From positions 1 through 64,000 of the forward strand of contig PCBK01000184.1 of assembly GCA_002731275.1 (NCBI GenBank): a stretch of DNA of 64,000 bases, read 5' to 3'. The notes under the pieces were generated by a model. That model saw only the letters and a program-made list of their open reading frames with translations. It was not told the DNA's origin and made no database searches. Shown in pieces: positions 35,797 through 45,464 of this stretch (position 1 is its first letter; the number at the start of each line of letters is the position of its first letter). The position numbers and the translations under genes were made by a program. This DNA is from Deltaproteobacteria bacterium. Lineage in GTDB: Bacteria; Myxococcota_C; UBA6777.

Positions 35797-37239
35797 ATGA
35801 GAACTTTGATCGTGATATGGACCCTTTGTTGTGTTTCCTCTTCTGCTTGGGCGATGCCATCGGAGTTGATGCGCGCTTACAAGAAGGAGTTTGCATTTTT
35901 GCACGCCCAAAAACGCGCACTGAAGAAACGTCTTCGTTCCTTTGATGCGGACGCAAAAAAGCGCATCAGCCGTGCACAAAGAGATGTGAAGGCGCTACAA
36001 GGTAAGCTCTTGTGGACGCAAAACCAAATCGAAAAATTGCGTGAACAACTCAGCCAGACAGAGCGCGTGACGACTCACATCGCAGACAAGGCTGATCGTC
36101 TGGATCGCACCTTCGATCAGGCGCAGTACACCCTTGAACAAGCCGGTATCAAGCTCAAGGCCCCCGTGTTCAAGAAGAACACATCGGAAGCTGAGCGCTC
36201 AAAACAACGGGCTGCACATCTCGAAGCGTTGTTTCGGCACAGTATCACTTTGATGAGAGGTGGCGCAAAGCTCCGCAAGGAGAAGGGGATCTTCTTTTTG
36301 CAGAACGGGACACGTGTCAAAGGTGACATCATTCGTATCGGTCATATCGCGAGCTATGGTATCGGTGGCGGCGTTAAGGGTGCGCTCGCACCTGCTGGTG
36401 CCAATCGATTGAAGATCTGGCATCAGGACGCATCATCGACAGCCACGGCGCTTGCCAGTCAAAATCCTCCCAAAAAGATGAAGATCTTCCTCTACGAATC
36501 ACTGCGCAAAGAGATCAAAGCCAAAGTCGAAAAGACTTGGCTGGATATCATCCAAAGTGGTGGAAGTATCGCGTGGGTCATCGTTGGGCTTGGGTTGTTT
36601 GCGATGTTGTTGATCATCATCCGCACATTGATCTTGGTGCTCTCTGCCTCACGGACTGACGCGCTGCTCAAGAAGGTCGAACCGCTCGTCTCATCAGGTC
36701 GTTACGATGACGCCGTCGAAGCCTGTCGAGGGTATCGTGGTGCGACTGCGCGTGTGTTGGCGTCGGCGATTGGGATCTTTCAGAGCGGCCGAAGTCGTGC
36801 TGAAGACGCGATCTCCGAGGCGATCCTCAAAGAGACCCCCCTTATCGAGCGCTTTGCGTCGATGATTACGGTCTGTGCTGCTGTGGCGCCGCTGCTTGGG
36901 TTGCTCGGGACGGTCACGGGGATGATCGCGACGTTCGATATTATCACCACCCACGGGACAGGAGATCCCAAGCTGCTCGCAGGTGGTATCTCCGAAGCCC
37001 TCGTGACAACAGAGCTTGGGTTGATCGTCGCGATCCCCACGTTGTTGCTCGGCTCACTGCTCGCAGGACGTGCTGAGTCGATCCTGGGGAATATGGAATG
37101 GGCTGCTCTTCGTCTCCTCAACGTCGCCTTCACAAAGGCTCCTGGTCGTGAGTTTCCCACCTCCAATCCTATGATGGGTGAGGAGTTTCAAGGGTTCCCG
37201 CTCGACGAGAGAGAAAACATCATCGCCGGTCAGGTGTAG
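35797..37239 (+). CDS. TtpC-like long ExbB/TolQ proton-channel protein
   Basis: 480 residues. A cleavable-type signal (LIVIWTLCCVSSSAWA) leads to a periplasmic coiled-coil extension (~25-115) and a small globular part (~150-240), then an MotA/TolQ/ExbB domain with three membrane segments (IAWVIVGLGLFAMLLIIIR; AAVAPLLGLLGTVTGMIATF; GLIVAIPTLLLGSLLAG). This long form matches TtpC of TonB2 systems, which is needed together with ExbB2/ExbD2 to energise TonB2. ATG 35797 has GGAG 10 nt upstream. It lies in the operon between the DUF3450 gene (29-bp gap) and the ExbB-ExbD fusion (16-bp gap). Confidence 0.88.
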   Translation: MRTLIVIWTLCCVSSSAWAMPSELMRAYKKEFAFLHAQKRALKKRLRSFDADAKKRISRAQRDVKALQGKLLWTQNQIEKLREQLSQTERVTTHIADKADRLDRTFDQAQYTLEQAGIKLKAPVFKKNTSEAERSKQRAAHLEALFRHSITLMRGGAKLRKEKGIFFLQNGTRVKGDIIRIGHIASYGIGGGVKGALAPAGANRLKIWHQDASSTATALASQNPPKKMKIFLYESLRKEIKAKVEKTWLDIIQSGGSIAWVIVGLGLFAMLLIIIRTLILVLSASRTDALLKKVEPLVSSGRYDDAVEACRGYRGATARVLASAIGIFQSGRSRAEDAISEAILKETPLIERFASMITVCAAVAPLLGLLGTVTGMIATFDIITTHGTGDPKLLAGGISEALVTTELGLIVAIPTLLLGSLLAGRAESILGNMEWAALRLLNVAFTKAPGREFPTSNPMMGEEFQGFPLDERENIIAGQV

Positions 37240-37255
37240 CGCGAAGGAGCACGAG

Positions 37256-38305
37256 ATGTTCACCTGGTTTGAGCAAGTGTTCACGTTCCTCAACCGTGGG
37301 GGCTTCGTGATGTGGCCACTTGCGGCGAGCACGTTGGTGCTTTGGTATGCCTTGGGATTCCGCTTTCTCACGTTGCGGCGTGGGACGATGTTGTCTCTTG
37401 AGCAGCTCATCGAACAGGTCAAAGATGGGAGCCTTTCACGTCCTTCTGGTGTACTCGATGCGGCTGCGATCGAAGGGGTTGGACTTTTGCGCGAGGAGAG
37501 CACGCAGCTCAGGACGCGCCTGGACGAGGCGTTCATTATCTTCGAAGAAGAACTCGGTCGGTACGCATTGTGGGTCAAGATCATCGTGATCATTGCGCCT
37601 CTTGCGGGGTTGCTTGGGACGGTCTCGGGGATGATCGAGACATTCGACGCGCTCGGAGATATGGCGCTGTTTACGCAGTCCGGTGGGATCGCCGGAGGTG
37701 TCGCGCAGGCGCTGATTACAACGCAGATGGGGTTGGCCGTCGCGATCCCTGGATTGCTCATTGGGCAGGTTTTACAGCGTCGACAAGAGGTCCTGTTCGG
37801 TGAGATTGAGCAGTTGAAAGAGTTGATATGTGCAGCGCAAGCGCCTGCATTGCAGCAGATGCCCACTGCAGAAGAAGACGAAGCGCGGAGAGCGGATATG
37901 AGATTTTCTAGACGTCGTAAGCAAGAAGCCGATGGTATCGACATCTCACCATTGATCGATATGGTCTTTATCTTGTTGATCTTCTTTATGGTGACGACGA
38001 CCTTTGTCAAAGATATGCAGTTGGAGTTGGAGCGACCAAGCGCGAAGAGCGCTTCACGTGCGTCGACCAAAGCGATCCGCGTTCACCTCGATCGCAGCGG
38101 TGCCATCTATGTCGATGGACTCGCTGTGAAAGTGTGGATGTTGCAGAGCAGGATCCGCGACTCTCTGAAGAGCGAACCTTCGCGGCCTGTCCTTGTGATC
38201 ACCGATCGCACGATCCAGGCACAGAAGCTCATCGAAGTCGTCGACCAGTGTCGTCTCGCAGGAGCAAAAGACGTTGGTGTCGCGACATTGAGGGAAGCCG
38301 GATGA
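37256..38305 (+). CDS. ExbB-ExbD fusion protein
   Basis: 349 residues in one uninterrupted frame. Residues 1-~205 are a short ExbB/TolQ (MFTWFEQVFTFLNRGGFVMW; IIAPLAGLLGTVSGMIETFD; TTQMGLAVAIPGLLIG). Residues ~215-349 are a complete ExbD/TolR, with the membrane segment and its conserved Asp in DISPLIDMVFILLIFFMV, followed by the periplasmic domain. The linker is acidic (TAEEDEARRAD). In nearly all systems these are separate proteins present in a 5:2 ratio, so a 1:1 fusion is unusual. An in-frame ATG at 37898 with GGAG 7 nt upstream could also give free ExbD. ATG 37256 follows AAGGAG by 6 nt; the stop overlaps the tonB start (ATGA). Confidence 0.88.
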   Translation: MFTWFEQVFTFLNRGGFVMWPLAASTLVLWYALGFRFLTLRRGTMLSLEQLIEQVKDGSLSRPSGVLDAAAIEGVGLLREESTQLRTRLDEAFIIFEEELGRYALWVKIIVIIAPLAGLLGTVSGMIETFDALGDMALFTQSGGIAGGVAQALITTQMGLAVAIPGLLIGQVLQRRQEVLFGEIEQLKELICAAQAPALQQMPTAEEDEARRADMRFSRRRKQEADGIDISPLIDMVFILLIFFMVTTTFVKDMQLELERPSAKSASRASTKAIRVHLDRSGAIYVDGLAVKVWMLQSRIRDSLKSEPSRPVLVITDRTIQAQKLIEVVDQCRLAGAKDVGVATLREAG

Positions 38306-38946
38306 GATACCTGTTGAACCGGCATGTCGGTGCTTCTTTTTCGATGTTGTTTGGCGGGTGGTTGATCCTCTCAGGGTTGATGCTCATGAACCAGCCTCCT
38401 GTCAAAAAGAAGAACAAAAAGCACGGACCTTCTCAGTCCTTTATGATCAAGCAACCCAAGCGCAAGCCTCCGAAGAGAAGGGCTCGTCGACGACGGCGTC
38501 GTCGACCTCGCCGCAACCGCGTGACACGTGCACCTGCACCGCAGCTCTCCACGGCGCTCTCTAGTGTCCCTCTTGGGATGCCTAATGTTGCGATTGGTGG
38601 GATGGATGGTGCTTCTGATCAGCTCCTTGGTGGTGCCAAAGATGCGCGCAATCTCGTGATGACAGAGAAGACCGTAGATCAGCCGCCACGTCCTGTCCAT
38701 CGCGTCGCACCGCGACATCCACCCCGTGCGATCGCACAAAATATCTCCGGTTATGTGTTGTTTAAATTGCTCATCAGTACGGAGGGGAATGTCGAGCAGG
38801 TCCAGGTCCTCCGCTCCAAACCGACTGGGGTCTTCGAGTCCGTCGCGACCGCTGCGATCCAGTCCTGGCGCTTTCGTCCTGCGATGTACAAAGGACAACC
38901 TGTCAAGATCTGGATCCGCCAGAGACTGACTTTTCGCTTGCAGTGA
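38302..38946 (+). CDS. tonB: TonB-family energy transducer with poly-Arg linker
   Basis: 214 residues. One N-terminal membrane segment (FSMLFGGWLILSGLMLM), a periplasmic linker rich in Lys, Pro and especially Arg (KRRARRRRRRRPRRNR, residues ~55-72), and a TonB C-terminal domain (RAIAQNISGYVLFKLLIS, then AIQSWRFRPAMYKGQPVKIW). It is the transducer that couples the ExbB/ExbD proton motor to outer-membrane receptors. Usual TonB linkers alternate Pro-Lys and Pro-Glu; this Arg run is atypical. The ATG overlaps the stop of the ExbB-ExbD gene (ATGA), so it is translationally coupled. Size and context match the short TonB2 type. Confidence 0.9.
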   Translation: MRYLLNRHVGASFSMLFGGWLILSGLMLMNQPPVKKKNKKHGPSQSFMIKQPKRKPPKRRARRRRRRRPRRNRVTRAPAPQLSTALSSVPLGMPNVAIGGMDGASDQLLGGAKDARNLVMTEKTVDQPPRPVHRVAPRHPPRAIAQNISGYVLFKLLISTEGNVEQVQVLRSKPTGVFESVATAAIQSWRFRPAMYKGQPVKIWIRQRLTFRLQ

Positions 38947-38976
38947 TCCACCAGTGATGGAGGAAGGGTAGATTCT

Positions 38977-40167
38977 ATGACGTCTCTTTATCCGACAAGA
39001 TGGTGTGTATGGATTTGTATACTTATCGCGCCTTGTGTGTTCTCGTCGTCCTATGTTGTCCATGCAAAGGACAAAAAGAAGAAAACCCCCAAGGTCGATC
39101 ACCTCGCGCTCGCGTCGCTGTTGATCCGCGATGGCCATCTCAAGCGCGCCAAACATATCCTCAAAGAAGCGAAGACGACCGAGAAGGGATTCCAACTCGA
39201 TCGATATCACACTTTGCACGGTATCCTCGCGACCAAAGGCAAAGACTATAAAAAGGCAGCGGTCCACTTTGAGTTGGCCATCAAGCACGCCAAGAAGACG
39301 CCTCCTGCGCTCTTTCTCTCACTCTCTCGTTCTTACTACTACGCGAGCCAATACGCCAAAGTCATCGAGACGATCAAGCGCGCGCCTGACGATATCAAGC
39401 GACAAAAACCTGCTGTCTTGATGGCCATCCAATCCAACTGGCGACTTGGCAAAAATCCCGAGGCGTTCGCTGCGATTGCGTTTGGTCAAAAGCACTTCCC
39501 CAAGATGAGACTGCTCAAGCGCCTGCGGATCTTGTTGTTGGTGGAGCTTGGCTTATTCCAGCAAGCGTCCAAAGAGAGCAAGGCATTCCTCGCGACGGAG
39601 AAACCGGAGCTGAAAGACTATCTCGCCTTCGCGGAGGGGTTGCGACAAGCCCGTCAATACAAACGCGCGTATCTACTGTTGGAGCAGGCGCGTCTCATAT
39701 ATCCCGGAAAAAGCGAGCTGTTATTGCGACTCGCACGTGCCTATCTCGATGGCAAAAAGCTCCTCGCGGCAGCCGTTATCCTCGAACGAGCTGCGTGGCT
39801 CAAACCCAAGTTGACCGTCGAAGCGGCCGAATTGTATCGTCGCGCGCGTAAGTTTTGGAGCGCCTTGCAACTCAACGCTCGTGTTCTCGATCAGACCGCA
39901 AAAATTCGTCAACGGCTGGGGTTATGGATCGAGCTGAAGTCCTTCGAGAAGGTCGTCTTGCTCGTACCACGTCTGTCCCGTTTGGGCCTCCTTCGTGACG
40001 AACGAATCGTCTATGCCCTCGCGTATGCGTGTTTTCAAACAGGTCGTTACGCCAAAGCCGAGCTGTGGTTAAAGCAGCTCCGCTCCGCCAAATTATTCCA
40101 GAAAGCCAATGTGTTGCGTCAAGCCATGCAGTCTTGTCGGATCAAGCGACACTGGTGGTGTCCCTAG
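38977..40167 (+). CDS. Periplasmic TPR protein of the TonB cluster
   Basis: 396 residues. Signal peptide (CVWICILIAPCVFSSSYVVHA), then a Lys-rich segment and TPR-like helical repeats throughout (ASLLIRDGHLKRAKHILKEA; LARAYLDGKKLLAAAVILERA). A TPR protein is the usual last component of TonB2/Ttp operons, thought to aid complex assembly or receptor choice. The ATG is preceded by GGAGGAAGGG. It begins 30 bp after tonB, and the TonB-dependent receptor starts 59 bp after its stop. Confidence 0.83.
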   Translation: MTSLYPTRWCVWICILIAPCVFSSSYVVHAKDKKKKTPKVDHLALASLLIRDGHLKRAKHILKEAKTTEKGFQLDRYHTLHGILATKGKDYKKAAVHFELAIKHAKKTPPALFLSLSRSYYYASQYAKVIETIKRAPDDIKRQKPAVLMAIQSNWRLGKNPEAFAAIAFGQKHFPKMRLLKRLRILLLVELGLFQQASKESKAFLATEKPELKDYLAFAEGLRQARQYKRAYLLLEQARLIYPGKSELLLRLARAYLDGKKLLAAAVILERAAWLKPKLTVEAAELYRRARKFWSALQLNARVLDQTAKIRQRLGLWIELKSFEKVVLLVPRLSRLGLLRDERIVYALAYACFQTGRYAKAELWLKQLRSAKLFQKANVLRQAMQSCRIKRHWWCP

Positions 40168-40226
40168 AAACGCCGCAAGAAATCCCTCTAAATGTTTCGC
40201 TTTTGATGGATGGAGGCATCTTTTCG

Positions 40227-43200
40227 ATGAGATGGCTATCTTTTACTCTCTTTGTCGGCGTGTTGTTGTGTCTCTCTGGCGATGTGTACGCCAAGGGCGA
40301 AGGACATATGCACGTCATTATCTTCGCGCCCAAGACCCACCAGCCACTAAAACACGTGAAGCTCACCTGCCAGGGACGCACATGTCCAACGATGAAGACG
40401 GATGCTGATGGCTCCGTCTACACGAAGATTTTACCTGGCAAGATCGTGCTCAGACTCCACACCACAGCGCTTCCCAAGGTCGTCGTGACCCCTCAGATCC
40501 CTATCGTTGATGGCGAAGTCACAGAGGTCTTGATCTCCTTGAAGCAAGGGAAAACACCCAGCGACATCGAGGTCGAAGCCGCGATACGTCGCTATAAAAT
40601 GAAGCAGTACAAGCTCAAGCGCAAGAAAGGACCGAAGATCCTCCTGCGTGGTCGTGTGCTGTCCAAAAAGACAGGGTCACCAATCCAAGGCGCGAGTGTC
40701 TATGTGCGTGGTAGTGATGAGGACGCTCGCTCTGACACCAACGGTTGGTTCTCGATCCGGGTCACTGTCGGTAAACACGATATCACCATCATCCATCCAA
40801 AATACAACAGCCAAAATCTACAGGGATTTCTCGTCAAACCCAAAGGGAACAAAGCCCACATATTCCGGCTCAGTGAGAAGGTTCTTGAGCTACAAGAGTT
40901 CGTCATCACGACGCCCAAGATCGAAGGGAGCACGGCGGAGCTGATGAATCAGCGCAAGCAGTCGAGCACCGTCTCCGAGATGCTCGGCGCCGAGGAGATG
41001 GCACGTACAGGGGACTCCAACGCAGGCTCTGCGCTCAAGCGGGTCTCTGGAGTGACATTGGTTGGGGGGAAATTCTTGTACATCCGTGGGCTTGGTGAAC
41101 GCTACTCAAGTACACTGATGAACCACTCAACGCTCCCAAGTACAGAGCCTGAGAGGCGCGTCGTGCCGCTCGATCTGTTCCCTGCTGGTGTATTGCAACA
41201 GATCACCATTCAAAAGACGTATACGGCTGATATGCCCGGTGAGTTTGGTGGTGGTGCGGTCAAACTCTTGACGCGCGGTTTCCCCTCGCGTTTTCAGGCG
41301 TCGATCTCGCTATCTTTTGGAGTTGTGCTCGGCTCGACCTTTAGCAATGGATTGTTCACAAACGCACCTGCGACAGATGGTTTGGGGATCGACTTTGGTT
41401 ACAGAAGCCTTCCCAAGATCGTCAAAGAGGCGTCCGACAAGAGCCCACTTCGTGAACGCGATATGTTCTCCACAGACGGATACACAGCGGAGGAGTTGAA
41501 GACGTTTGGCGAGGCGATGCCCAACACGTGGGGGACATCGGAGCGCATGGTCTTGCCGAACTTTGGTATCTCAGCGTCACTCGGGAATCGCCTCGATCTC
41601 GGCGCGACAAAGCTCGGCTTCATCGCCTATCTCTCCTACGGAAATGACTGGCTGAAGACACGTCCTGAGCGGAGCTTTTTTGCGCTTGGTGAAGGAAAGA
41701 AGCTGGTCATCGCCAACAAGTACACCTTTGATACGCTCAGCAACAACATCAAACTCGCCGGTATTTTGGTGTTGGGGGCGGACTTTGGTAAGCATCACAA
41801 GCTCCGTCTTGTGTCCTTTATCAACCGCCTGACCGATCATGAAGTCCGCCAATATGAGGGATACAACAACGACGCCAATGCGAACATCCGTGTGACACGT
41901 CTGCGCTGGGTAGAGCAGATGTTGTTTGCCCAGCAGGTCCGTGGGGAGCACGTCTTTACTGGCCTTAACAAGCTGCGCCTCGATTGGCGCTACACGCTCT
42001 CTGTGGCGTCGCGTATAGAACCCGATCGACGTGAGTATCGTTACGATCAGGAGCCTGACAATCCCGATCTATGGCTGTTATCCGATAGACCAGAAGGGAA
42101 CCAGCGTTTCTTCAGTGAGCTGCTCGATCTCAACCACGATATCGCGCTGGATGTGACATTGCCTTTCCTGCAGTGGGGTGGGCTGAAGGCCAAACTCAAA
42201 GCTGGTTTGAGCGGTGTGTTCAAGGACCGGGAGGTGGACACGAGGCGGTACAAGTACCTGCATCAGGGGCCTGACGCAGGGAACTCCGATGTGATCTCCA
42301 AATCACCAGGGGAGATCTTTGTCCCCGAATATCTGGATCGCGAGGGATTTCAGTTTGGAGAGATTACACGTCAGACTGATAACTACCTCGCTGAACAGCA
42401 GATGTTTGCGGGGTATCTGATGGGTGATGTACCCTTGATGAAGGGGCTACGTCTGTCGCTCGGTGCGCGGTTTGAATATTCGAATCAGAAGGTCTTGACG
42501 TATGAGCTGTTCAATCCAGACAAGACACCTCTGCCTGCGGAGTTAGAGACGTTTGATATCTTGCCGGCGGCGTTGATCTCCTGGTTTGTCACGGAGAAGA
42601 TGGTGCTACGTGCGGCGATCAGTCGGACTGTATCACGTCCGGACTTTCGTGAGCTGTCTGAGGCGACCTTTAACGATGTCTCAGGTGGACAACAGATCTC
42701 TGGTAATGCCGATCTGAAGAGGGCGCTGTTGACGCACGTTGATATGCGGTGGGAGTGGTATCCCAGTATCGGTGAGGCCGTGTCTTTTGGCGTGTTTTAC
42801 AAGCACTTTGAACAGCCGATCGAGTCGATCATTATCGTCAGCTCGCAAAACCTCGTGACATTCGACAACGCAGAAGGCGCCAATAACTTTGGCTTTGAGT
42901 TCGATCTGCGCAAGCGTTTTGGGTTTCTCCACAAAGCGCTGCAGGATTTTTACTTCGCAGGCAACTTTACCTTTGTGTGGTCGAGGGTTGTGCTCGCGAA
43001 GAAGGCCGGGACGATCCAGACCTCGAATGAGCGACCTTTGCAGGGGCAGTCTCCCTTTGTGATCAACGCGCAGCTTGGGTACGACAATGTCGAGACCAAG
43101 ACGCGCTTTGCGCTGCTCTACAACGTGTTTGGAGAGCGCATCTCTTCGGCTGGTTCACTCGGCGCGCCTGATACGTACGAGCAGCCCTTTCATCAACTGG

Positions 43201-43361
43201 ATTTTGTCTTTAGTCAGACGTTGGCGTCGGGCTTTTCGATCAACTTTAAGGCTAAGAATTTGCTCGATCTTCCCGCACGTTTCACACAGGGAGAGGAGAC
43301 GACCTTTATGGTGACGAAGGGGCGCTCTTTCTCGCTCAGCTTGAGCTATAAGTTTAAGTAG
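40227..43361 (+). CDS. TonB-dependent outer-membrane receptor
   Basis: 1044 residues. Signal peptide MRWLSFTLFVGVLLCLSGDVYA. Two Ig-like carboxypeptidase-regulatory-type domains precede the plug (~25-115; and GRVLSKKTGSPIQGASVYVR at ~140-225). The plug spans ~235-370 (ALKRVSGVTLVGGKFLYIRG; TYTADMPGEFGGGAVKLLTRG), and a ~650-residue beta-barrel ends in SLSLSYKFK. The plug with RVSGV and GEFGGG is typical of receptors for complex ligands rather than classical siderophore receptors; the substrate is unknown. ATG 40227 has GGAGG 10 nt upstream and starts the signal peptide; longer frames upstream overlap the TPR gene and lack a signal. Being last in the energiser operon, it is probably the dedicated client of this TonB. 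Confidence 0.88.
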   Translation: MRWLSFTLFVGVLLCLSGDVYAKGEGHMHVIIFAPKTHQPLKHVKLTCQGRTCPTMKTDADGSVYTKILPGKIVLRLHTTALPKVVVTPQIPIVDGEVTEVLISLKQGKTPSDIEVEAAIRRYKMKQYKLKRKKGPKILLRGRVLSKKTGSPIQGASVYVRGSDEDARSDTNGWFSIRVTVGKHDITIIHPKYNSQNLQGFLVKPKGNKAHIFRLSEKVLELQEFVITTPKIEGSTAELMNQRKQSSTVSEMLGAEEMARTGDSNAGSALKRVSGVTLVGGKFLYIRGLGERYSSTLMNHSTLPSTEPERRVVPLDLFPAGVLQQITIQKTYTADMPGEFGGGAVKLLTRGFPSRFQASISLSFGVVLGSTFSNGLFTNAPATDGLGIDFGYRSLPKIVKEASDKSPLRERDMFSTDGYTAEELKTFGEAMPNTWGTSERMVLPNFGISASLGNRLDLGATKLGFIAYLSYGNDWLKTRPERSFFALGEGKKLVIANKYTFDTLSNNIKLAGILVLGADFGKHHKLRLVSFINRLTDHEVRQYEGYNNDANANIRVTRLRWVEQMLFAQQVRGEHVFTGLNKLRLDWRYTLSVASRIEPDRREYRYDQEPDNPDLWLLSDRPEGNQRFFSELLDLNHDIALDVTLPFLQWGGLKAKLKAGLSGVFKDREVDTRRYKYLHQGPDAGNSDVISKSPGEIFVPEYLDREGFQFGEITRQTDNYLAEQQMFAGYLMGDVPLMKGLRLSLGARFEYSNQKVLTYELFNPDKTPLPAELETFDILPAALISWFVTEKMVLRAAISRTVSRPDFRELSEATFNDVSGGQQISGNADLKRALLTHVDMRWEWYPSIGEAVSFGVFYKHFEQPIESIIIVSSQNLVTFDNAEGANNFGFEFDLRKRFGFLHKALQDFYFAGNFTFVWSRVVLAKKAGTIQTSNERPLQGQSPFVINAQLGYDNVETKTRFALLYNVFGERISSAGSLGAPDTYEQPFHQLDFVFSQTLASGFSINFKAKNLLDLPARFTQGEETTFMVTKGRSFSLSLSYKFK

Positions 43362-43589
43362 CCCTGTATGTGGTCGTTTTGATTGTGCTTTGAGTGTGTT
43401 TTCTTGCCTCTCGTGATGAGCGTGCTTATATTGCTTTGGTCCATTCGACACGTAAGGCTGTTGAAAAGAACGGTCTCAGGTGCCACAAGTTTGTTTGTAT
43501 AACGAGGAACGCTGCGATATGGGGTCGCAACGCAATTGACCTGTTTTGGGTCGAGGAGGAGAGTCACTGTGTGTCCAGGGAGGAAGTCT

Positions 43590-45143
43590 ATGTCAAGTCG
43601 GTGGGAGCGAGTTTTCTGTTCCCTTTTTTTTGTGTCTTTGTTATGGGTTTGGGGTGGTGTTGAGGCCACGGCGAAAGAAGCTGCAGTTGTCCACACAGCA
43701 GTGCCAAAGTATACATTTCTGATCAGCCTTGATGGTTGGGCGTATCGTCACCTGTGGGACAAGAAGTTGTCCATGCCCAATCTTCGGAAGCTCGCGAAGA
43801 AGGGACGGTGGGGGGATTCTCGCACGACCTTCCCGAGTATGACTTGGTCGTCACATGCGTCCCTCGTGACGGGGCAAACGCCTGCAAAGCATGGGATCCT
43901 GGGAAATCGTTGGTTTCGCGACTTTAAGACGATCATGATCCCTTCATGGGATGTGGTCGAAGAGACGCGCAAGAGCGCGACGATTTACGACCTTGCGTTT
44001 GACGCGGAGCTTCGACCTGCTGCGATCATGTGGCCAGGTACACAGGGCTCCCAGTCCATCTATTACAATCTCCCAGAGTTGACCAAAAAGTGGTTGATCC
44101 GCAAGCACATCTCCAGACGGATGTGGAAGGTCTTGCGTAAGGTTTCGGTGCGTTCTCTGTCTCGACTGCACTATCTGATGAGACAAGAAGGAGATCGAAC
44201 CGATCGTTTAGCGGCGAAGGTGACGATCGAGCTGATCCGCCAAGAGAAGAAACGTCCGCGGCTCTTCATGGTGCACTTTTTGGGGCTGGATCACGCGCAG
44301 CATTCGATGGGGACGGACCCCAAACGTAACAAAAAGCTACGCCGCTCTGCGCGACGTATTGATAAGCACATCGGCGACATCGTTGCGGCGACCAAGCGGG
44401 CCGGGATTTTCCACCAGAGCACCTTTGTGCTGGTCTCAGATCACGGTTTTATCGAGGCCAAGTATTCGATTGATCCACGCCGACTGTTGATGAAGGCGGG
44501 GTTGAGTCGCTATCACAGCGTCAACTCTCGACGAGCTTCCAAAGAAGATGTCTTCGTCACGAGGAATGGCCATACAGCGTTTGTGTACATTCGTAAGGAT
44601 CGTGGAAAGCGCCGTTATTGGAAGCTCCGTCAGCGTGCCATTCGTGTGTTCCGCAATTGCAAACATGTTGAGAAGATCTTCACACCTGTCTCCTACGCCA
44701 AATTAGGTTTTCCTACGCCAGCACAGCATCTTGGAAGCCCCGATTTCATCGCTATGACAAAGCCTGATAGCTTCTTTAATTACCACAGCTCTAAAGCAGC
44801 TGTATTTCGGGTGAAAAACCTGGCGTTTCACGGCTATCTCCCCTCTCATAAAGACCTGTGGACGTCATTTGTTGCCTTTGGTGCGGGGATTCAGCCATCG
44901 AAGAAGCGTGAGTCGATCCGCAACATCGATATCGCACCGACACTCGCGACGTTGTTACGTCTGCGTTGGCCCAAAGAGACACAGGGACGCTCTTTGAAGG
45001 GGTGGTTTCGTCAAGATACGCTGCGTGCTCTCAAGAGAGCCTCTGAGGCAATTCAGGGAACACCTTTGTCTGCCAAGAAGACAGGGACTGAAGAGAAGAC
45101 AGGGACGAGCAGTGGGGATGAGAAGAAGAACGTCGGTGGCTGA
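43590..45143 (+). CDS. Exported type I phosphodiesterase / alkaline phosphatase-superfamily enzyme
   Basis: 517 residues. Signal peptide (RVFCSLFFVSLLWVWGGVEA). Alkaline phosphatase-superfamily metal and catalytic residues: Asp48 in LISLDGW, nucleophile Thr85 in FPSMTWSSHASLVTG, FLGLDHAQH, VSDHGF, and a final His in AFHGYLPSH. This is the nucleotide pyrophosphatase/phosphodiesterase (NPP) pattern; the substrate could be a nucleotide, phospholipid or sugar phosphate. ATG 43590 follows GGGAGGAA closely. The C-terminal ~20 residues are a charged Thr/Lys/Glu/Gly tail. It lies 228 bp after the TonB receptor gene on the same strand; it may be a separate unit. Confidence 0.87.
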   Translation: MSSRWERVFCSLFFVSLLWVWGGVEATAKEAAVVHTAVPKYTFLISLDGWAYRHLWDKKLSMPNLRKLAKKGRWGDSRTTFPSMTWSSHASLVTGQTPAKHGILGNRWFRDFKTIMIPSWDVVEETRKSATIYDLAFDAELRPAAIMWPGTQGSQSIYYNLPELTKKWLIRKHISRRMWKVLRKVSVRSLSRLHYLMRQEGDRTDRLAAKVTIELIRQEKKRPRLFMVHFLGLDHAQHSMGTDPKRNKKLRRSARRIDKHIGDIVAATKRAGIFHQSTFVLVSDHGFIEAKYSIDPRRLLMKAGLSRYHSVNSRRASKEDVFVTRNGHTAFVYIRKDRGKRRYWKLRQRAIRVFRNCKHVEKIFTPVSYAKLGFPTPAQHLGSPDFIAMTKPDSFFNYHSSKAAVFRVKNLAFHGYLPSHKDLWTSFVAFGAGIQPSKKRESIRNIDIAPTLATLLRLRWPKETQGRSLKGWFRQDTLRALKRASEAIQGTPLSAKKTGTEEKTGTSSGDEKKNVGG

Positions 45144-45166
45144 CTGTTGTGGGGAGAGGGGACGAG

Positions 45167-45189
45167 GTGGTTTTCTCGCGAAGTAAGCG
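45167..45189. repeat. Third copy of the 8.5-kb dispersed repeat
   Basis: GTGGTTTTCTCGCGAAGTAA plus GCG matches the core of the repeats at 8509-8586 with 21 of 23 bases identical. Confidence 0.65.
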
Positions 45190-45464
45190 TACAAACATGA
45201 GATGACATTTTATTTGTGATAAGCGACTTCTGAGGACTCGATGTCTCTGTATTGAACTCGGTTCTCAAGAAGCCCCTTCCAAAGGTTTAGCCGGCGGGAG
45301 GGGAGAATTCACTTGTACGTTCAGGCATTGTGCCCGGACGTTGTGCTGCATTGCGTGGTGTCGATGTCGTAGCTTCGTGCATTGTGTCCGGACGTTATGC
45401 TGTACGGTGTGACATTGTATCCGTAGGCACAGGCATGATGTCGTACTGTGTGATGTTTTGTCCG

